NCBI RefSeq assembly: GCF_040954835.1
Contig: NW_027168352.1
Span: 372,001 to 436,000 of the forward strand
Direction of reading: 5' to 3'
DNA from: Lepisosteus oculatus
Taxonomy: Eukaryota > Chordata > Actinopteri > Semionotiformes > Lepisosteidae
Length of the DNA: 64,000 nucleotides
Shown here one piece after another: positions 1 to 13,500 of this stretch. The notes beneath the pieces are model-generated. The model did no database searches. It was not told where the DNA came from and saw only the letters and a program-made list of their open reading frames with translations. The position numbers and the translations under genes were made by a program. Numbering within the stretch: position 1 is the stretch's first letter; each line of letters begins with the position of its first letter.

Positions 1-55
1 CTGCTGAAAAACACGTTTTGACCCTTTCTGCACACTGGGGTTAAGGGTTGAGTGT

Positions 56-261
56 GTGGGCACTTCTGAGCCTTGCTGTTACAAGTATATTCAGTTGTCT
101 GAAAAAACGCGTTTATTTCGGGCTGAAAAACACGTTTTGAAAAGTGTGATGTTACTGCCCCATAACTTACATGGGGTTGACCAAACTTACAGAAACATGT
201 TTATTTCTGCTGAAAAACACGTTTTGACAATTTCTGCACACTGGGGTTAAGGGCTGAGTGT
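56..261. repeat. Representative satellite monomer and its internal parts
   Basis: One monomer in the phase used here. AAACGCGTTT lies at 105-114, AAACACGTTT at 128-137, AAACATGTTT at 193-202 and AAACACGTTT again at 215-224. The segments 105-139 and 193-226 are near-copies (two base changes in the core, a one-base indel and one more change), so the monomer contains a 33-35 bp internal duplication spaced 87-88 bp. CCCCAT (158-163) and ATGGGG (171-176) form a 6-bp inverted repeat with a 7-base loop. The arm AAAACGCGTTT (104-114) pairs with AAACACGTTTT (128-138) with one mismatch. In monomers carrying CGTG instead of CGCG this pairing is perfect over 11 bp. No CENP-B box and no Pol III B box are visible. 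Confidence 0.9.
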
Positions 262-3200
262 GTTGGCACTTCTGAGCCTTGCTGTTACAAGTATATTCAG
301 CTGTCTGAAAAAACGTGTTTATTTCGGGCTGAAAAACACGTTTTGAAAAGTGTGATGTTACTGCCCCATAACTTACATGGGGTTGACCAAACTTGCAGAA
401 ACATGTTTATTTCTGCTGAAAAACACGTTTTGACACTTTCTGTACACTGGGGTTAAGGGCTGAGTGTGTGGGCTCTTCTGAGCCTTGCTGTTACAAGGAG
501 ATTCAGTTGCCTGAAAAAACGCGTTTATTTCGGGCTGAAAAACACGTTTTGAAAAGTGTGATGTTACTGCCCCATAACTTACATGGGGTTGACCAAACTT
601 GCAGAAACATGTTTATTTCTGCTGAAAAACACGTTTTGACACTTTCTGTACACTGGGGTTAAGGGTTGAGTGTGTGGGCACTTCTGAGCCTTGCTGTTAC
701 AAGTAGATTCAGTTGTCTGAAAAAACGCGTTTATTTCGGGCTGAAAAACACGTTTTGAAAAGTGTGATGTTACTGCCCCATAACTTACATGGGGTTGACC
801 AAACTTGCAGAAACATGTTTATTTCTGCTGAAAAACACGTTTTGACCCTTTCTGCACACTGGGGTTAAGGGTTGAGTGTGTGGGCACTTCTGAGCCTTGC
901 TGTTACAAGTATATTCAGTTGTCTGAAAAAACGCGTTTATTTCGGGCTGAAAAACACGTTTTGAAAAGTGTGATGTTACTGCCCCATAACTTACATGGGG
1001 TTGACCAAACTTGCAGAAACATGTTTATTTCTGCTGAAAAACACGTTTTGACCCTTTCTGCACACTGGGGTTAAGGGTTGAGTGTGTGGGCACTTCTGAG
1101 CCTTGCTGTTACAAGTAGATTCAGTTGTCTGAAAAAACGCGTTTATTTCGGGCTGTAAAACACGTTTTGAAAAGTGTGATGTTACTGCCCCATAACTTAC
1201 ATGGGGTTGACCAAACTTGCAGAAACATGTTTATTTCTGCTGAAAAACACGTTTTGACCCTTTCTGCACACTGGGGTTAAGGGTTGAGTGTGTGGGCACT
1301 TCTGAGCCTTGCTGTTACAAGTATATTCAGTTGTCTGAAAAAACGCGTTTATTTCGGGCTGAAAAACACGTTTTGAAAAGTGTGATATTACTGCCCCATA
1401 ACTTACATGGGGTTGACCAAACTTGCAGAAACATGTTTATTTCTGCTGAAAAACACGTTTTGACAATTTCTGCACACTGGGGTTAAGGGCTGAGTGTGTG
1501 GGCTCTTTTGAGCCTTGCTGTTACAAGGAGATTCAGTTGCCTGAAAAAACGCGTTTATTTCGGGCTGAAAAACACGTTTTGAAAAGTGTGATGTTACTGC
1601 CCCATAACTTACATGGGGTTGACCAAACTTGCAGAAACATGTTTATTTCTGCTGAAAAACACGTTTTGACACTTTCTGTACACTGGGGTTAAGGGTTGAG
1701 TGTGTGGGCACTTCTGAGCCTTGCTGTTACAAGTAGATTCAGTTGCCTGAAAAAACGCGTTTATTTCTGGCTGAAAAACACGTTTTGAAAAGTGTGATGT
1801 TACTGCCCCATAACTTACATGGGGTTGACCAAACTTGCAGAAACATGTTTATTTCTGCTGAAAAACACGTTTTGACAATTTCTGCACACTCTGGTTAAGG
1901 GCTGAGTGTGTGGGCTCTTTTGAGCCTTGCTGTTACAAGGAGATTCAGTTGCCTGAAAAAACGCGTTTATTTCTGGCTGAAAAACACGTTTTGAAAAGTG
2001 TGATGTTACTGCCCCATAACTTACATGGGGTTGACCAAACTTGCAGAAACATGTTTATTTCTGCTGAAAAACACGTTTTGACCCTTTCTGCACACTGGGG
2101 TTAAGGGCTGAGTGTGTTGGCACTTCTGAGCCTTGCTGTTACAAGTATATTCAGCTGTCTGAAAAAACGTGTTTATTTCGGGCTGAAAAACACGTTTTGA
2201 AAAGTGTGATGTTACTGCCCCATAACTTACATGGGGTTGACCAAACTTGCAGAAACATGTTTATTTCTGCTGAAAAACACGTTTTGACACTTTCTGTACA
2301 CTGGGGTTAAGGGCTGAGTGTGTGGGCTCTTCTGAGCCTTGCTGTTACAAGGAGATTCAGTTGCCTGAAAAAACGCGTTTATTTCGGGCTGAAATACACG
2401 TTTTGAAAAGTGTGATGTCACTGCCCGATAACTTACATGGGGTTGACCAAACTTGCAGAAACATGTTTATTTCTGCTGAAAAACACGTTTTGACCCTTTC
2501 TGCACACTGGGGTTAAGGGTTGAGTGTGTGGGCACTTCTGAGCATTGCTGTTACAAGTAGATTCAGTTGTCTGAAAAAACGCGTTTATTTCGTGCTGAAA
2601 AACACGTTTTGAAAACTGTGATGTTACTGCCCCATAACTTACATGGGGTTGACCAAACTTGCAGAAACATGTTTATTTCTGCTGAAAAACACGTTTTGAC
2701 CCTTTCTGCACACTGGGGTTAAGGGCTGAGTGTGTTGGCACTTCTGAGCCTTGCTGTTACAAGTAGATTCAGCTGTCTGAAAAAACGTGTTTATTTCGGG
2801 CTGAAAAACACGTTTTGAAAAGTGTGATGTTACTGCCCCATAACTTACATGGGGTTGACCAAACTTGCAGAAACATGTTTATTTCTGCTGAAAAACACGT
2901 TTTGACAATTTCTGCACACTCTGGTTAAGGGCTGAGTGTGTGGGCTCTTTTGAGCCTTGCTGTTACAAGTAGATTCAGTTGCCTGAAAAAACGCGTTTAT
3001 TTCTGGCTGAAAAACACGTTTTGAAAAGTGTGATGTTACTGCCCCATAACTTACATGGGGTTGACCAAACTTGCAGAAACATGTTTATTTCTGCTGAAAA
3101 ACACGTTTTGACCCTTTCTGCACACTGGGGTTAAGGGCTGAGTGTGTGGGCACTTCTGAGCCTTGCTGTTACAAGTATATTCAGTTGTCTGAAAAAACGC

Positions 3201-4999
3201 GTTTATTTCGGGCTGAAAAACACGTTTTGAAAAGTATGATGTTACTGCCCCATAACTTACATGGGGTTGACCAAACTTACAGAAACATGTTTATTTCTGC
3301 TGAAAAACACGTTTTGACCCTTTCTGCACACTGGGGTTAAGGGCTGAGTGTGTTGGCTCTTCTGAGCCTTGCTGTTACAAGTAGATTCAGCTGTCTGAAA
3401 AAACGTGTTTATTTCGGGTTGAAAAACACGTTTTGAAAAGTGTGATGTTACTGCCCCATAACTTACATGGGGTTGACCAAACTTGCAGAAACATGTTTAT
3501 TTCTGCTGAAAAACACGTTTTGACAATTTCTGCACACTGGGGTTAAGGGCTGAGTGTGTGGGCTCTTTTGAGCCTTGCTGTTACAAGGAGATTCAGTTGC
3601 CTGAAAAAACGCGTTTATTTCGGGCTGAAAAACACGTTTTGAAAAGTGTGATGTTACTGCCCCATAACTTACATGGGGTTGACCAAACTTGCAGAAACAT
3701 GTTTATTTCTGCTGAAAAACACGTTTTGACACTTTCTGTACACTGGGGTTAAGGGTTGAGTGTGTGGGCACTTCTGAGCCTTGCTGTTACAAGTAGATTC
3801 AGTTGCCTGAAAAAACGCGTTTATTTCTGGCTGAAAAACACGTTTTGAAAAGTGTGATGTTACTGCCCCATAACTTACATGGGGTTGACCAAACTTGCAG
3901 AAACATGTTTATTTCTGCTGAAAAACACGTTTTGACCCTTTCTGCACACTGGGGTTAAGGGCTGAGTGTGTTGGCACTTCTGAGCCTTGCTGTTACAAGT
4001 ATATTCAGCTGTCTGAAAAAACGTGTTTATTTCGGGCTGAAAAACACGTTTTGAAAAGTGTGATGTTACTGCCCCATAACTTACATGGGGTTGACCAAAC
4101 TTGCAGAAACATGTTTATTTCTGCTGAAAAACACGTTTTGACACTTTCTGTACACTGGGGTTAAGGGCTGAGTGTGTGGGCTCTTCTGAGCCTTGCTGTT
4201 ACAAGGAGATTCAGTTGCCTGAAAAAACGCGTTTATTTCGGGCTGAAATACACGTTTTGAAAAGTGTGATGTCACTGCCCGATAACTTACATGGGGTTGA
4301 CCAAACTTGCAGAAACATGTTTATTTCTGCTGAAAAACACGTTTTGACCCTTTCTGCACACTGGGGTTAAGGGTTGAGTGTGTGGGCACTTCTGAGCATT
4401 GCTGTTACAAGTAGATTCAGTTGTCTGAAAAAACGCGTTTATTTCGGGCTGAAAAACACGTTTTGAAAAGTGTGATGTTACTGCCCCATAACTTACATGG
4501 GGTTGACCAAACTTGCAGAAACATGTTTATTTCTGCTGAAAAACACGTTTTGACCCTTTCTGCACACTGGGGTTAAGGGCTGAGTGTGTTGGCACTTCTG
4601 AGCCTTGCTGTTACAAGTAGATTCAGCTGTCTGAAAAAACGTGTTTATTTCGGGCTGAAAAACACGTTTTGAAAAGTGTGATGTTACTGCCCCATAACTT
4701 ACATGGGGTTGACCAAACTTGCAGAAACATGTTTATTTCTGCTGAAAAACACTTTTTGACACTTTCTGTACACTGGGGTTAAGGGTTGAGTGTGTGGGCA
4801 CTTCTGAGCCTTGCTGTTACAAGTAGATTCAGTTGTCTGAAAAAACGCGTTTATTTCGGGCTGTAAAACACGTTTTGAAAAGTGTGATGTTACTGCCCCA
4901 TAACTTACATGGGGTTGACCAAACTTGCAGAAACATGTTTATTTCTGCTGAAAAACACGTTTTGACCCTTTCTGCACACTGGGGTTAAGGGTTGAGTGT
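56..4999. repeat. Higher-order repeat, left domain, copy 1 (24 monomers)
   Basis: This 4,944-bp unit is exactly 24 monomers. It is recognised by a fixed order of marked monomers: a GTATATT monomer with TTACAG at 56, a GGAGATT monomer at 468, the GATATTACTG variant at 1292, the double CTGGCTG monomers near 1700-1970, the AAATACACG/CCCGATAAC monomer at 2322, the AAGTATGATG monomer at 3146 and a second AAATACACG monomer at 4176. The same order recurs from 5000, 10562 and 15506. Whether the unit truly begins at 56 is arbitrary, because the array continues to the left of the window. Confidence 0.85.
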
Positions 5000-7900
5000 G
5001 TGGGCACTTCTGAGCCTTGCTGTTACAAGTATATTCAGTTGTCTGAAAAAACGCGTTTATTTCGGGCTGAAAAACACGTTTTGAAAAGTGTGATGTTACT
5101 GCCCCATAACTTACATGGGGTTGACCAAACTTACAGAAACATGTTTATTTCTGCTGAAAAACACGTTTTGACAATTTCTGCACACTGGGGTTAAGGGCTG
5201 AGTGTGTTGGCACTTCTGAGCCTTGCTGTTACAAGTATATTCAGCTGTCTGAAAAAACGTGTTTATTTCGGGCTGAAAAACACGTTTTGAAAAGTGTGAT
5301 GTTACTGCCCCATAACTTACATGGGGTTGACCAAACTTGCAGAAACATGTTTATTTCTGCTGAAAAACACGTTTTGACACTTTCTGTACACTGGGGTTAA
5401 GGGCTGAGTGTGTGGGCTCTTCTGAGCCTTGCTGTTACAAGGAGATTCAGTTGCCTGAAAAAACGCGTTTATTTCGGGCTGAAAAACACGTTTTGAAAAG
5501 TGTGATGTTACTGCCCCATAACTTACATGGGGTTGACCAAACTTGCAGAAACATGTTTATTTCTGCTGAAAAACACGTTTTGACACTTTCTGTACACTGG
5601 GGTTAAGGGTTGAGTGTGTGGGCACTTCTGAGCCTTGCTGTTACAAGTAGATTCAGTTGTCTGAAAAAACGCGTTTATTTCGGGCTGAAAAACACGTTTT
5701 GAAAAGTGTGATGTTACTGCCCCATAACTTACATGGGGTTGACCAAACTTGCAGAAACATGTTTATTTCTGCTGAAAAACACGTTTTGACCCTTTCTGCA
5801 CACTGGGGTTAAGGGTTGAGTGTGTGGGCACTTCTGAGCCTTGCTGTTACAAGTATATTCAGTTGTCTGAAAAAACGCGTTTATTTCGGGCTGAAAAACA
5901 CGTTTTGAAAAGTGTGATGTTACTGCCCCATAACTTACATGGGGTTGACCAAACTTGCAGAAACATGTTTATTTCTGCTGAAAAACACGTTTTGACCCTT
6001 TCTGCACACTGGGGTTAAGGGTTGAGTGTGTGGGCACTTCTGAGCCTTGCTGTTACAAGTAGATTCAGTTGTCTGAAAAAACGCGTTTATTTCGGGCTGT
6101 AAAACACGTTTTGAAAAGTGTGATGTTACTGCCCCATAACTTACATGGGGTTGACCAAACTTGCAGAAACATGTTTATTTCTGCTGAAAAACACGTTTTG
6201 ACCCTTTCTGCACACTGGGGTTAAGGGTTGAGTGTGTGGGCACTTCTGAGCCTTGCTGTTACAAGTATATTCAGTTGTCTGAAAAAACGCGTTTATTTCG
6301 GGCTGAAAAACACGTTTTGAAAAGTGTGATATTACTGCCCCATAACTTACATGGGGTTGACCAAACTTGCAGAAACATGTTTATTTCTGCTGAAAAACAC
6401 GTTTTGACAATTTCTGCACACTGGGGTTAAGGGCTGAGTGTGTGGGCTCTTTTGAGCCTTGCTGTTACAAGTAGATTCAGTTGCCTGAAAAAACGCGTTT
6501 ATTTCGGGCTGAAAAACACGTTTTGAAAAGTGTGATGTTACTGCCCCATAACTTACATGGGGTTGACCAAACTTGCAGAAACATGTTTATTTCTGCTGAA
6601 AAACACGTTTTGACACTTTCTGTACACTGGGGTTAAGGGTTGAGTGTGTGGGCACTTCTGAGCCTTGCTGTTACAAGTAGATTCAGTTGCCTGAAAAAAC
6701 GCGTTTATTTCTGGCTGAAAAACACGTTTTGAAAAGTGTGATGTTACTGCCCCATAACTTACATGGGGTTGACCAAACTTGCAGAAACATGTTTATTTCT
6801 GCTGAAAAACACGTTTTGACAATTTCTGCACACTCTGGTTAAGGGCTGAGTGTGTGGGCTCTTTTGAGCCTTGCTGTTACAAGGAGATTCAGTTGCCTGA
6901 AAAAACGCGTTTATTTCTGGCTGAAAAACACGTTTTGAAAAGTGTGATGTTACTGCCCCATAACTTACATGGGGTTGACCAAACTTGCAGAAACATGTTT
7001 ATTTCTGCTGAAAAACACGTTTTGACCCTTTCTGCACACTGGGGTTAAGGGCTGAGTGTGTTGGCACTTCTGAGCCTTGCTGTTACAAGTATATTCAGCT
7101 GTCTGAAAAAACGTGTTTATTTCGGGCTGAAAAACACGTTTTGAAAAGTGTGATGTTACTGCCCCATAACTTACATGGGGTTGACCAAACTTGCAGAAAC
7201 ATGTTTATTTCTGCTGAAAAACACGTTTTGACACTTTCTGTACACTGGGGTTAAGGGCTGAGTGTGTGGGCTCTTCTGAGCCTTGCTGTTACAAGGAGAT
7301 TCAGTTGCCTGAAAAAACGCGTTTATTTCGGGCTGAAATACACGTTTTGAAAAGTGTGATGTCACTGCCCGATAACTTACATGGGGTTGACCAAACTTGC
7401 AGAAACATGTTTATTTCTGCTGAAAAACACGTTTTGACCCTTTCTGCACACTGGGGTTAAGGGTTGAGTGTGTGGGCACTTCTGAGCATTGCTGTTACAA
7501 GTAGATTCAGTTGTCTGAAAAAACGCGTTTATTTCGTGCTGAAAAACACGTTTTGAAAACTGTGATGTTACTGCCCCATAACTTACATGGGGTTGACCAA
7601 ACTTGCAGAAACATGTTTATTTCTGCTGAAAAACACGTTTTGACCCTTTCTGCACACTGGGGTTAAGGGCTGAGTGTGTTGGCACTTCTGAGCCTTGCTG
7701 TTACAAGTAGATTCAGCTGTCTGAAAAAACGTGTTTATTTCGGGCTGAAAAACACGTTTTGAAAAGTGTGATGTTACTGCCCCATAACTTACATGGGGTT
7801 GACCAAACTTGCAGAAACATGTTTATTTCTGCTGAAAAACACGTTTTGACAATTTCTGCACACTCTGGTTAAGGGCTGAGTGTGTGGGCTCTTTTGAGCC

Positions 7901-10561
7901 TTGCTGTTACAAGTAGATTCAGTTGCCTGAAAAAACGCGTTTATTTCTGGCTGAAAAACACGTTTTGAAAAGTGTGATGTTACTGCCCCATAACTTACAT
8001 GGGGTTGACCAAACTTGCAGAAACATGTTTATTTCTGCTGAAAAACACGTTTTGACCCTTTCTGCACACTGGGGTTAAGGGCTGAGTGTGTGGGCACTTC
8101 TGAGCCTTGCTGTTACAAGTATATTCAGTTGTCTGAAAAAACGCGTTTATTTCGGGCTGAAAAACACGTTTTGAAAAGTATGATGTTACTGCCCCATAAC
8201 TTACATGGGGTTGACCAAACTTACAGAAACATGTTTATTTCTGCTGAAAAACACGTTTTGACCCTTTCTGCACACTGGGGTTAAGGGCTGAGTGTGTTGG
8301 CTCTTCTGAGCCTTGCTGTTACAAGTAGATTCAGCTGTCTGAAAAAACGTGTTTATTTCGGGTTGAAAAACACGTTTTGAAAAGTGTGATGTTACTGCCC
8401 CATAACTTACATGGGGTTGACCAAACTTGCAGAAACATGTTTATTTCTGCTGAAAAACACGTTTTGACCCTTTCTGCACACTGGGGTTAAGGGTTGAGTG
8501 TGTGGGCACTTCTGAGCATTGCTGTTACAAGTAGATTCAGTTGTCTGAAAAAACGCGTTTATTTCGGCCTGAAAAACACGTTTTGAAAACTGTGATGTTA
8601 CTGCCCCATAACTTACATGGGGTTGACCAAACTTGCAGAAACATGTTTATTTCTGCTGAAAAACACGTTTTGACCCTTTCTGCACACTGGGGTTAAGGGC
8701 TGAGTGTGTTGGCACTTCTGAGCCTTGCTGTTACAAGTAGATTCAGCTGTCTGAAAAAACGTGTTTATTTCGGGCTGAAAAACACGTTTTGAAAAGTGTG
8801 ATGTTACTGCCCCATAACTTACATGGGGTTGACCAAACTTGCAGAAACATGTTTATTTCTGCTGAAAAACACGTTTTGACACTTTCTGTACACTGGGGTT
8901 AAGGGTTGAGTGTGTTGGCTCTTCTGAGCCTTGCTGTTACAAGTAGATTCAGTTATTTGAAAAAACGCGTTTATTTCGGGCTGAAAAACACGTTTTGAAA
9001 AGTGTGATGTTACTGCCCCATAACTTACATGGGGTTGACCAAACTTGCAGAAACATGTTTATTTCTGCTGAAAAACACGTTTTGACAATTTCTGCACACT
9101 GGGGTTAAGGGCTGAGTGTGTGGGCTCTTTTGAGCCTTGCTGTTACAAGGAGATTCAGTTGCCTGAAAAAACGCGTTTATTTCGGGCTGAAAAACACGTT
9201 TTGAAAAGTGTGATGTTACTGCCCCATAACTTACATGGGGTTGACCAAACTTGCAGAAACATGTTTATTTCTGCTGAAAAACACGTTTTGACACTTTCTG
9301 TACACTGGGGTTAAGGGTTGAGTGTGTGGGCACTTCTGAGCCTTTCTGTTACAAGTAGATTCAGTTGCCTGAAAAAACGCGTTTATTTCTGGCTGAAAAA
9401 CACGTTTTGAAAAGTGTGATGTTACTGCCCCATAACTTACATGGGGTTGACCAAACTTGCAGAAACATGTTTATTTCTGCTGAAAAACACGTTTTGACCC
9501 TTTCTGCACACTGGGGTTAAGGGCTGAGTGTGTTGGCACTTCTGAGCCTTGCTGTTACAAGTATATTCAGCTGTCTGAAAAAACGTGTTTATTTCGGGCT
9601 GAAAAACACGTTTTGAAAAGTGTGATGTTACTGCCCCATAACTTACATGGGGTTGACCAAACTTGCAGAAACATGTTTATTTCTGCTGAAAAACACGTTT
9701 TGACACTTTCTGTACACTGGGGTTAAGGGCTGAGTGTGTGGGCTCTTCTGAGCCTTGCTGTTACAAGGAGATTCAGTTGCCTGAAAAAACGCGTTTATTT
9801 CGGGCTGAAATACACGTTTTGAAAAGTGTGATGTCACTGCCCGATAACTTACATGGGGTTGACCAAACTTGCAGAAACATGTTTATTTCTGCTGAAAAAC
9901 ACGTTTTGACCCTTTCTGCACACTGGGGTTAAGGGTTGAGTGTGTGGGCACTTCTGAGCATTGCTGTTACAAGTAGATTCAGTTGTCTGAAAAAACGCGT
10001 TTATTTCGGGCTGAAAAACACGTTTTGAAAAGTGTGATGTTACTGCCCCATAACTTACATGGGGTTGACCAAACTTGCAGAAACATGTTTATTTCTGCTG
10101 AAAAACACGTTTTGACCCTTTCTGCACACTGGGGTTAAGGGCTGAGTGTGTTGGCACTTCTGAGCCTTGCTGTTACAAGTAGATTCAGCTGTCTGAAAAA
10201 ACGTGTTTATTTCGGGCTGAAAAACACGTTTTGAAAAGTGTGATGTTACTGCCCCATAACTTACATGGGGTTGACCAAACTTGCAGAAACATGTTTATTT
10301 CTGCTGAAAAACACTTTTTGACACTTTCTGTACACTGGGGTTAAGGGTTGAGTGTGTGGGCACTTCTGAGCCTTGCTGTTACAAGTAGATTCAGTTGTCT
10401 GAAAAAACGCGTTTATTTCGGGCTGTAAAACACGTTTTGAAAAGTGTGATGTTACTGCCCCATAACTTACATGGGGTTGACCAAACTTGCAGAAACATGT
10501 TTATTTCTGCTGAAAAACACGTTTTGACCCTTTCTGCACACTGGGGTTAAGGGTTGAGTGT
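5000..10561. repeat. Higher-order repeat, left domain, copy 2 (expanded to 27 monomers)
   Basis: This copy has the same marker order as copy 1 but is 5,562 bp, three monomers longer. The extra 618 bp lies between the monomer at 8296 and the GGAGATT monomer at 9120. A second difference is at about 6472, where the monomer after the GATATTACTG variant reads GTAGATT; the other three copies read GGAGATT here. The remainder matches copy 1 monomer for monomer. Confidence 0.85.
8466..9083. repeat. Three-monomer insertion inside higher-order copy 2
   Basis: These 618 bp are absent at the equivalent place in copies 1, 3 and 4. The junctions are only resolvable to about 100 bp because both lie in monomer sequence: the left one falls between the GGGTTG variant near 8361 and GACCC near 8466, and the right one just before GACAATT near 9084. 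The insert includes an AGCATTGC monomer and a monomer with the rare TTATTTG variant (about 8952). That variant is otherwise seen only in the right domain, near 24202, 26882 and 39658. Confidence 0.75.
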
Positions 10562-13500
10562 GTGGGCACTTCTGAGCCTTGCTGTTACAAGTATATTCAG
10601 TTGTCTGAAAAAACGCGTTTATTTCGGGCTGAAAAACACGTTTTGAAAAGTGTGATGTTACTGCCCCATAACTTACATGGGGTTGACCAAACTTACAGAA
10701 ACATGTTTATTTCTGCTGAAAAACACGTTTTGACAATTTCTGCACACTGGGGTTAAGGGCTGAGTGTGTTGGCACTTCTGAGCCTTGCTGTTACAAGTAT
10801 ATTCAGCTGTCTGAAAAAACGTGTTTATTTCGGGCTGAAAAACACGTTTTGAAAAGTGTGATGTTACTGCCCCATAACTTACATGGGGTTGACCAAACTT
10901 GCAGAAACATGTTTATTTCTGCTGAAAAACACGTTTTGACACTTTCTGTACACTGGGGTTAAGGGCTGAGTGTGTGGGCTCTTCTGAGCCTTGCTGTTAC
11001 AAGGAGATTCAGTTGCCTGAAAAAACGCGTTTATTTCGGGCTGAAAAACACGTTTTGAAAAGTGTGATGTTACTGCCCCATAACTTACATGGGGTTGACC
11101 AAACTTGCAGAAACATGTTTATTTCTGCTGAAAAACACGTTTTGACACTTTCTGTACACTGGGGTTAAGGGTTGAGTGTGTGGGCACTTCTGAGCCTTGC
11201 TGTTACAAGTAGATTCAGTTGTCTGAAAAAACGCGTTTATTTCGGGCTGAAAAACACGTTTTGAAAAGTGTGATGTTACTGCCCCATAACTTACATGGGG
11301 TTGACCAAACTTGCAGAAACATGTTTATTTCTGCTGAAAAACACGTTTTGACCCTTTCTGCACACTGGGGTTAAGGGTTGAGTGTGTGGGCACTTCTGAG
11401 CCTTGCTGTTACAAGTATATTCAGTTGTCTGAAAAAACGCGTTTATTTCGGGCTGAAAAACACGTTTTGAAAAGTGTGATGTTACTGCCCCATAACTTAC
11501 ATGGGGTTGACCAAACTTGCAGAAACATGTTTATTTCTGCTGAAAAACACGTTTTGACCCTTTCTGCACACTGGGGTTAAGGGTTGAGTGTGTGGGCACT
11601 TCTGAGCCTTGCTGTTACAAGTAGATTCAGTTGTCTGAAAAAACGCGTTTATTTCGGGCTGTAAAACACGTTTTGAAAAGTGTGATGTTACTGCCCCATA
11701 ACTTACATGGGGTTGACCAAACTTGCAGAAACATGTTTATTTCTGCTGAAAAACACGTTTTGACCCTTTCTGCACACTGGGGTTAAGGGTTGAGTGTGTG
11801 GGCACTTCTGAGCCTTGCTGTTACAAGTATATTCAGTTGTCTGAAAAAACGCGTTTATTTCGGGCTGAAAAACACGTTTTGAAAAGTGTGATATTACTGC
11901 CCCATAACTTACATGGGGTTGACCAAACTTGCAGAAACATGTTTATTTCTGCTGAAAAACACGTTTTGACAATTTCTGCACACTGGGGTTAAGGGCTGAG
12001 TGTGTGGGCTCTTTTGAGCCTTGCTGTTACAAGGAGATTCAGTTGCCTGAAAAAACGCGTTTATTTCGGGCTGAAAAACACGTTTTGAAAAGTGTGATGT
12101 TACTGCCCCATAACTTACATGGGGTTGACCAAACTTGCAGAAACATGTTTATTTCTGCTGAAAAACACGTTTTGACACTTTCTGTACACTGGGGTTAAGG
12201 GTTGAGTGTGTGGGCACTTCTGAGCCTTGCTGTTACAAGTAGATTCAGTTGCCTGAAAAAACGCGTTTATTTCTGGCTGAAAAACACGTTTTGAAAAGTG
12301 TGATGTTACTGCCCCATAACTTACATGGGGTTGACCAAACTTGCAGAAACATGTTTATTTCTGCTGAAAAACACGTTTTGACAATTTCTGCACACTCTGG
12401 TTAAGGGCTGAGTGTGTGGGCTCTTTTGAGCCTTGCTGTTACAAGGAGATTCAGTTGCCTGAAAAAACGCGTTTATTTCTGGCTGAAAAACACGTTTTGA
12501 AAAGTGTGATGTTACTGCCCCATAACTTACATGGGGTTGACCAAACTTGCAGAAACATGTTTATTTCTGCTGAAAAACACGTTTTGACCCTTTCTGCACA
12601 CTGGGGTTAAGGGCTGAGTGTGTTGGCACTTCTGAGCCTTGCTGTTACAAGTATATTCAGCTGTCTGAAAAAACGTGTTTATTTCGGGCTGAAAAACACG
12701 TTTTGAAAAGTGTGATGTTACTGCCCCATAACTTACATGGGGTTGACCAAACTTGCAGAAACATGTTTATTTCTGCTGAAAAACACGTTTTGACACTTTC
12801 TGTACACTGGGGTTAAGGGCTGAGTGTGTGGGCTCTTCTGAGCCTTGCTGTTACAAGGAGATTCAGTTGCCTGAAAAAACGCGTTTATTTCGGGCTGAAA
12901 TACACGTTTTGAAAAGTGTGATGTCACTGCCCGATAACTTACATGGGGTTGACCAAACTTGCAGAAACATGTTTATTTCTGCTGAAAAACACGTTTTGAC
13001 CCTTTCTGCACACTGGGGTTAAGGGTTGAGTGTGTGGGCACTTCTGAGCATTGCTGTTACAAGTAGATTCAGTTGTCTGAAAAAACGCGTTTATTTCGTG
13101 CTGAAAAACACGTTTTGAAAACTGTGATGTTACTGCCCCATAACTTACATGGGGTTGACCAAACTTGCAGAAACATGTTTATTTCTGCTGAAAAACACGT
13201 TTTGACCCTTTCTGCACACTGGGGTTAAGGGCTGAGTGTGTTGGCACTTCTGAGCCTTGCTGTTACAAGTAGATTCAGCTGTCTGAAAAAACGTGTTTAT
13301 TTCGGGCTGAAAAACACGTTTTGAAAAGTGTGATGTTACTGCCCCATAACTTACATGGGGTTGACCAAACTTGCAGAAACATGTTTATTTCTGCTGAAAA
13401 ACACGTTTTGACAATTTCTGCACACTCTGGTTAAGGGCTGAGTGTGTGGGCTCTTTTGAGCCTTGCTGTTACAAGTAGATTCAGTTGCCTGAAAAAACGC

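Noticed and set aside
41..56. Telomere-like GGGGTTAAGGGTT in every monomer
   Set aside because: It occurs once per 206 bp and never in tandem, so it is part of the monomer and not a telomeric array.
114..135. CENP-B box in the monomer
   Set aside because: TTTCGGGCTG supplies the TTCG start, but the required A and CGGG positions are absent.
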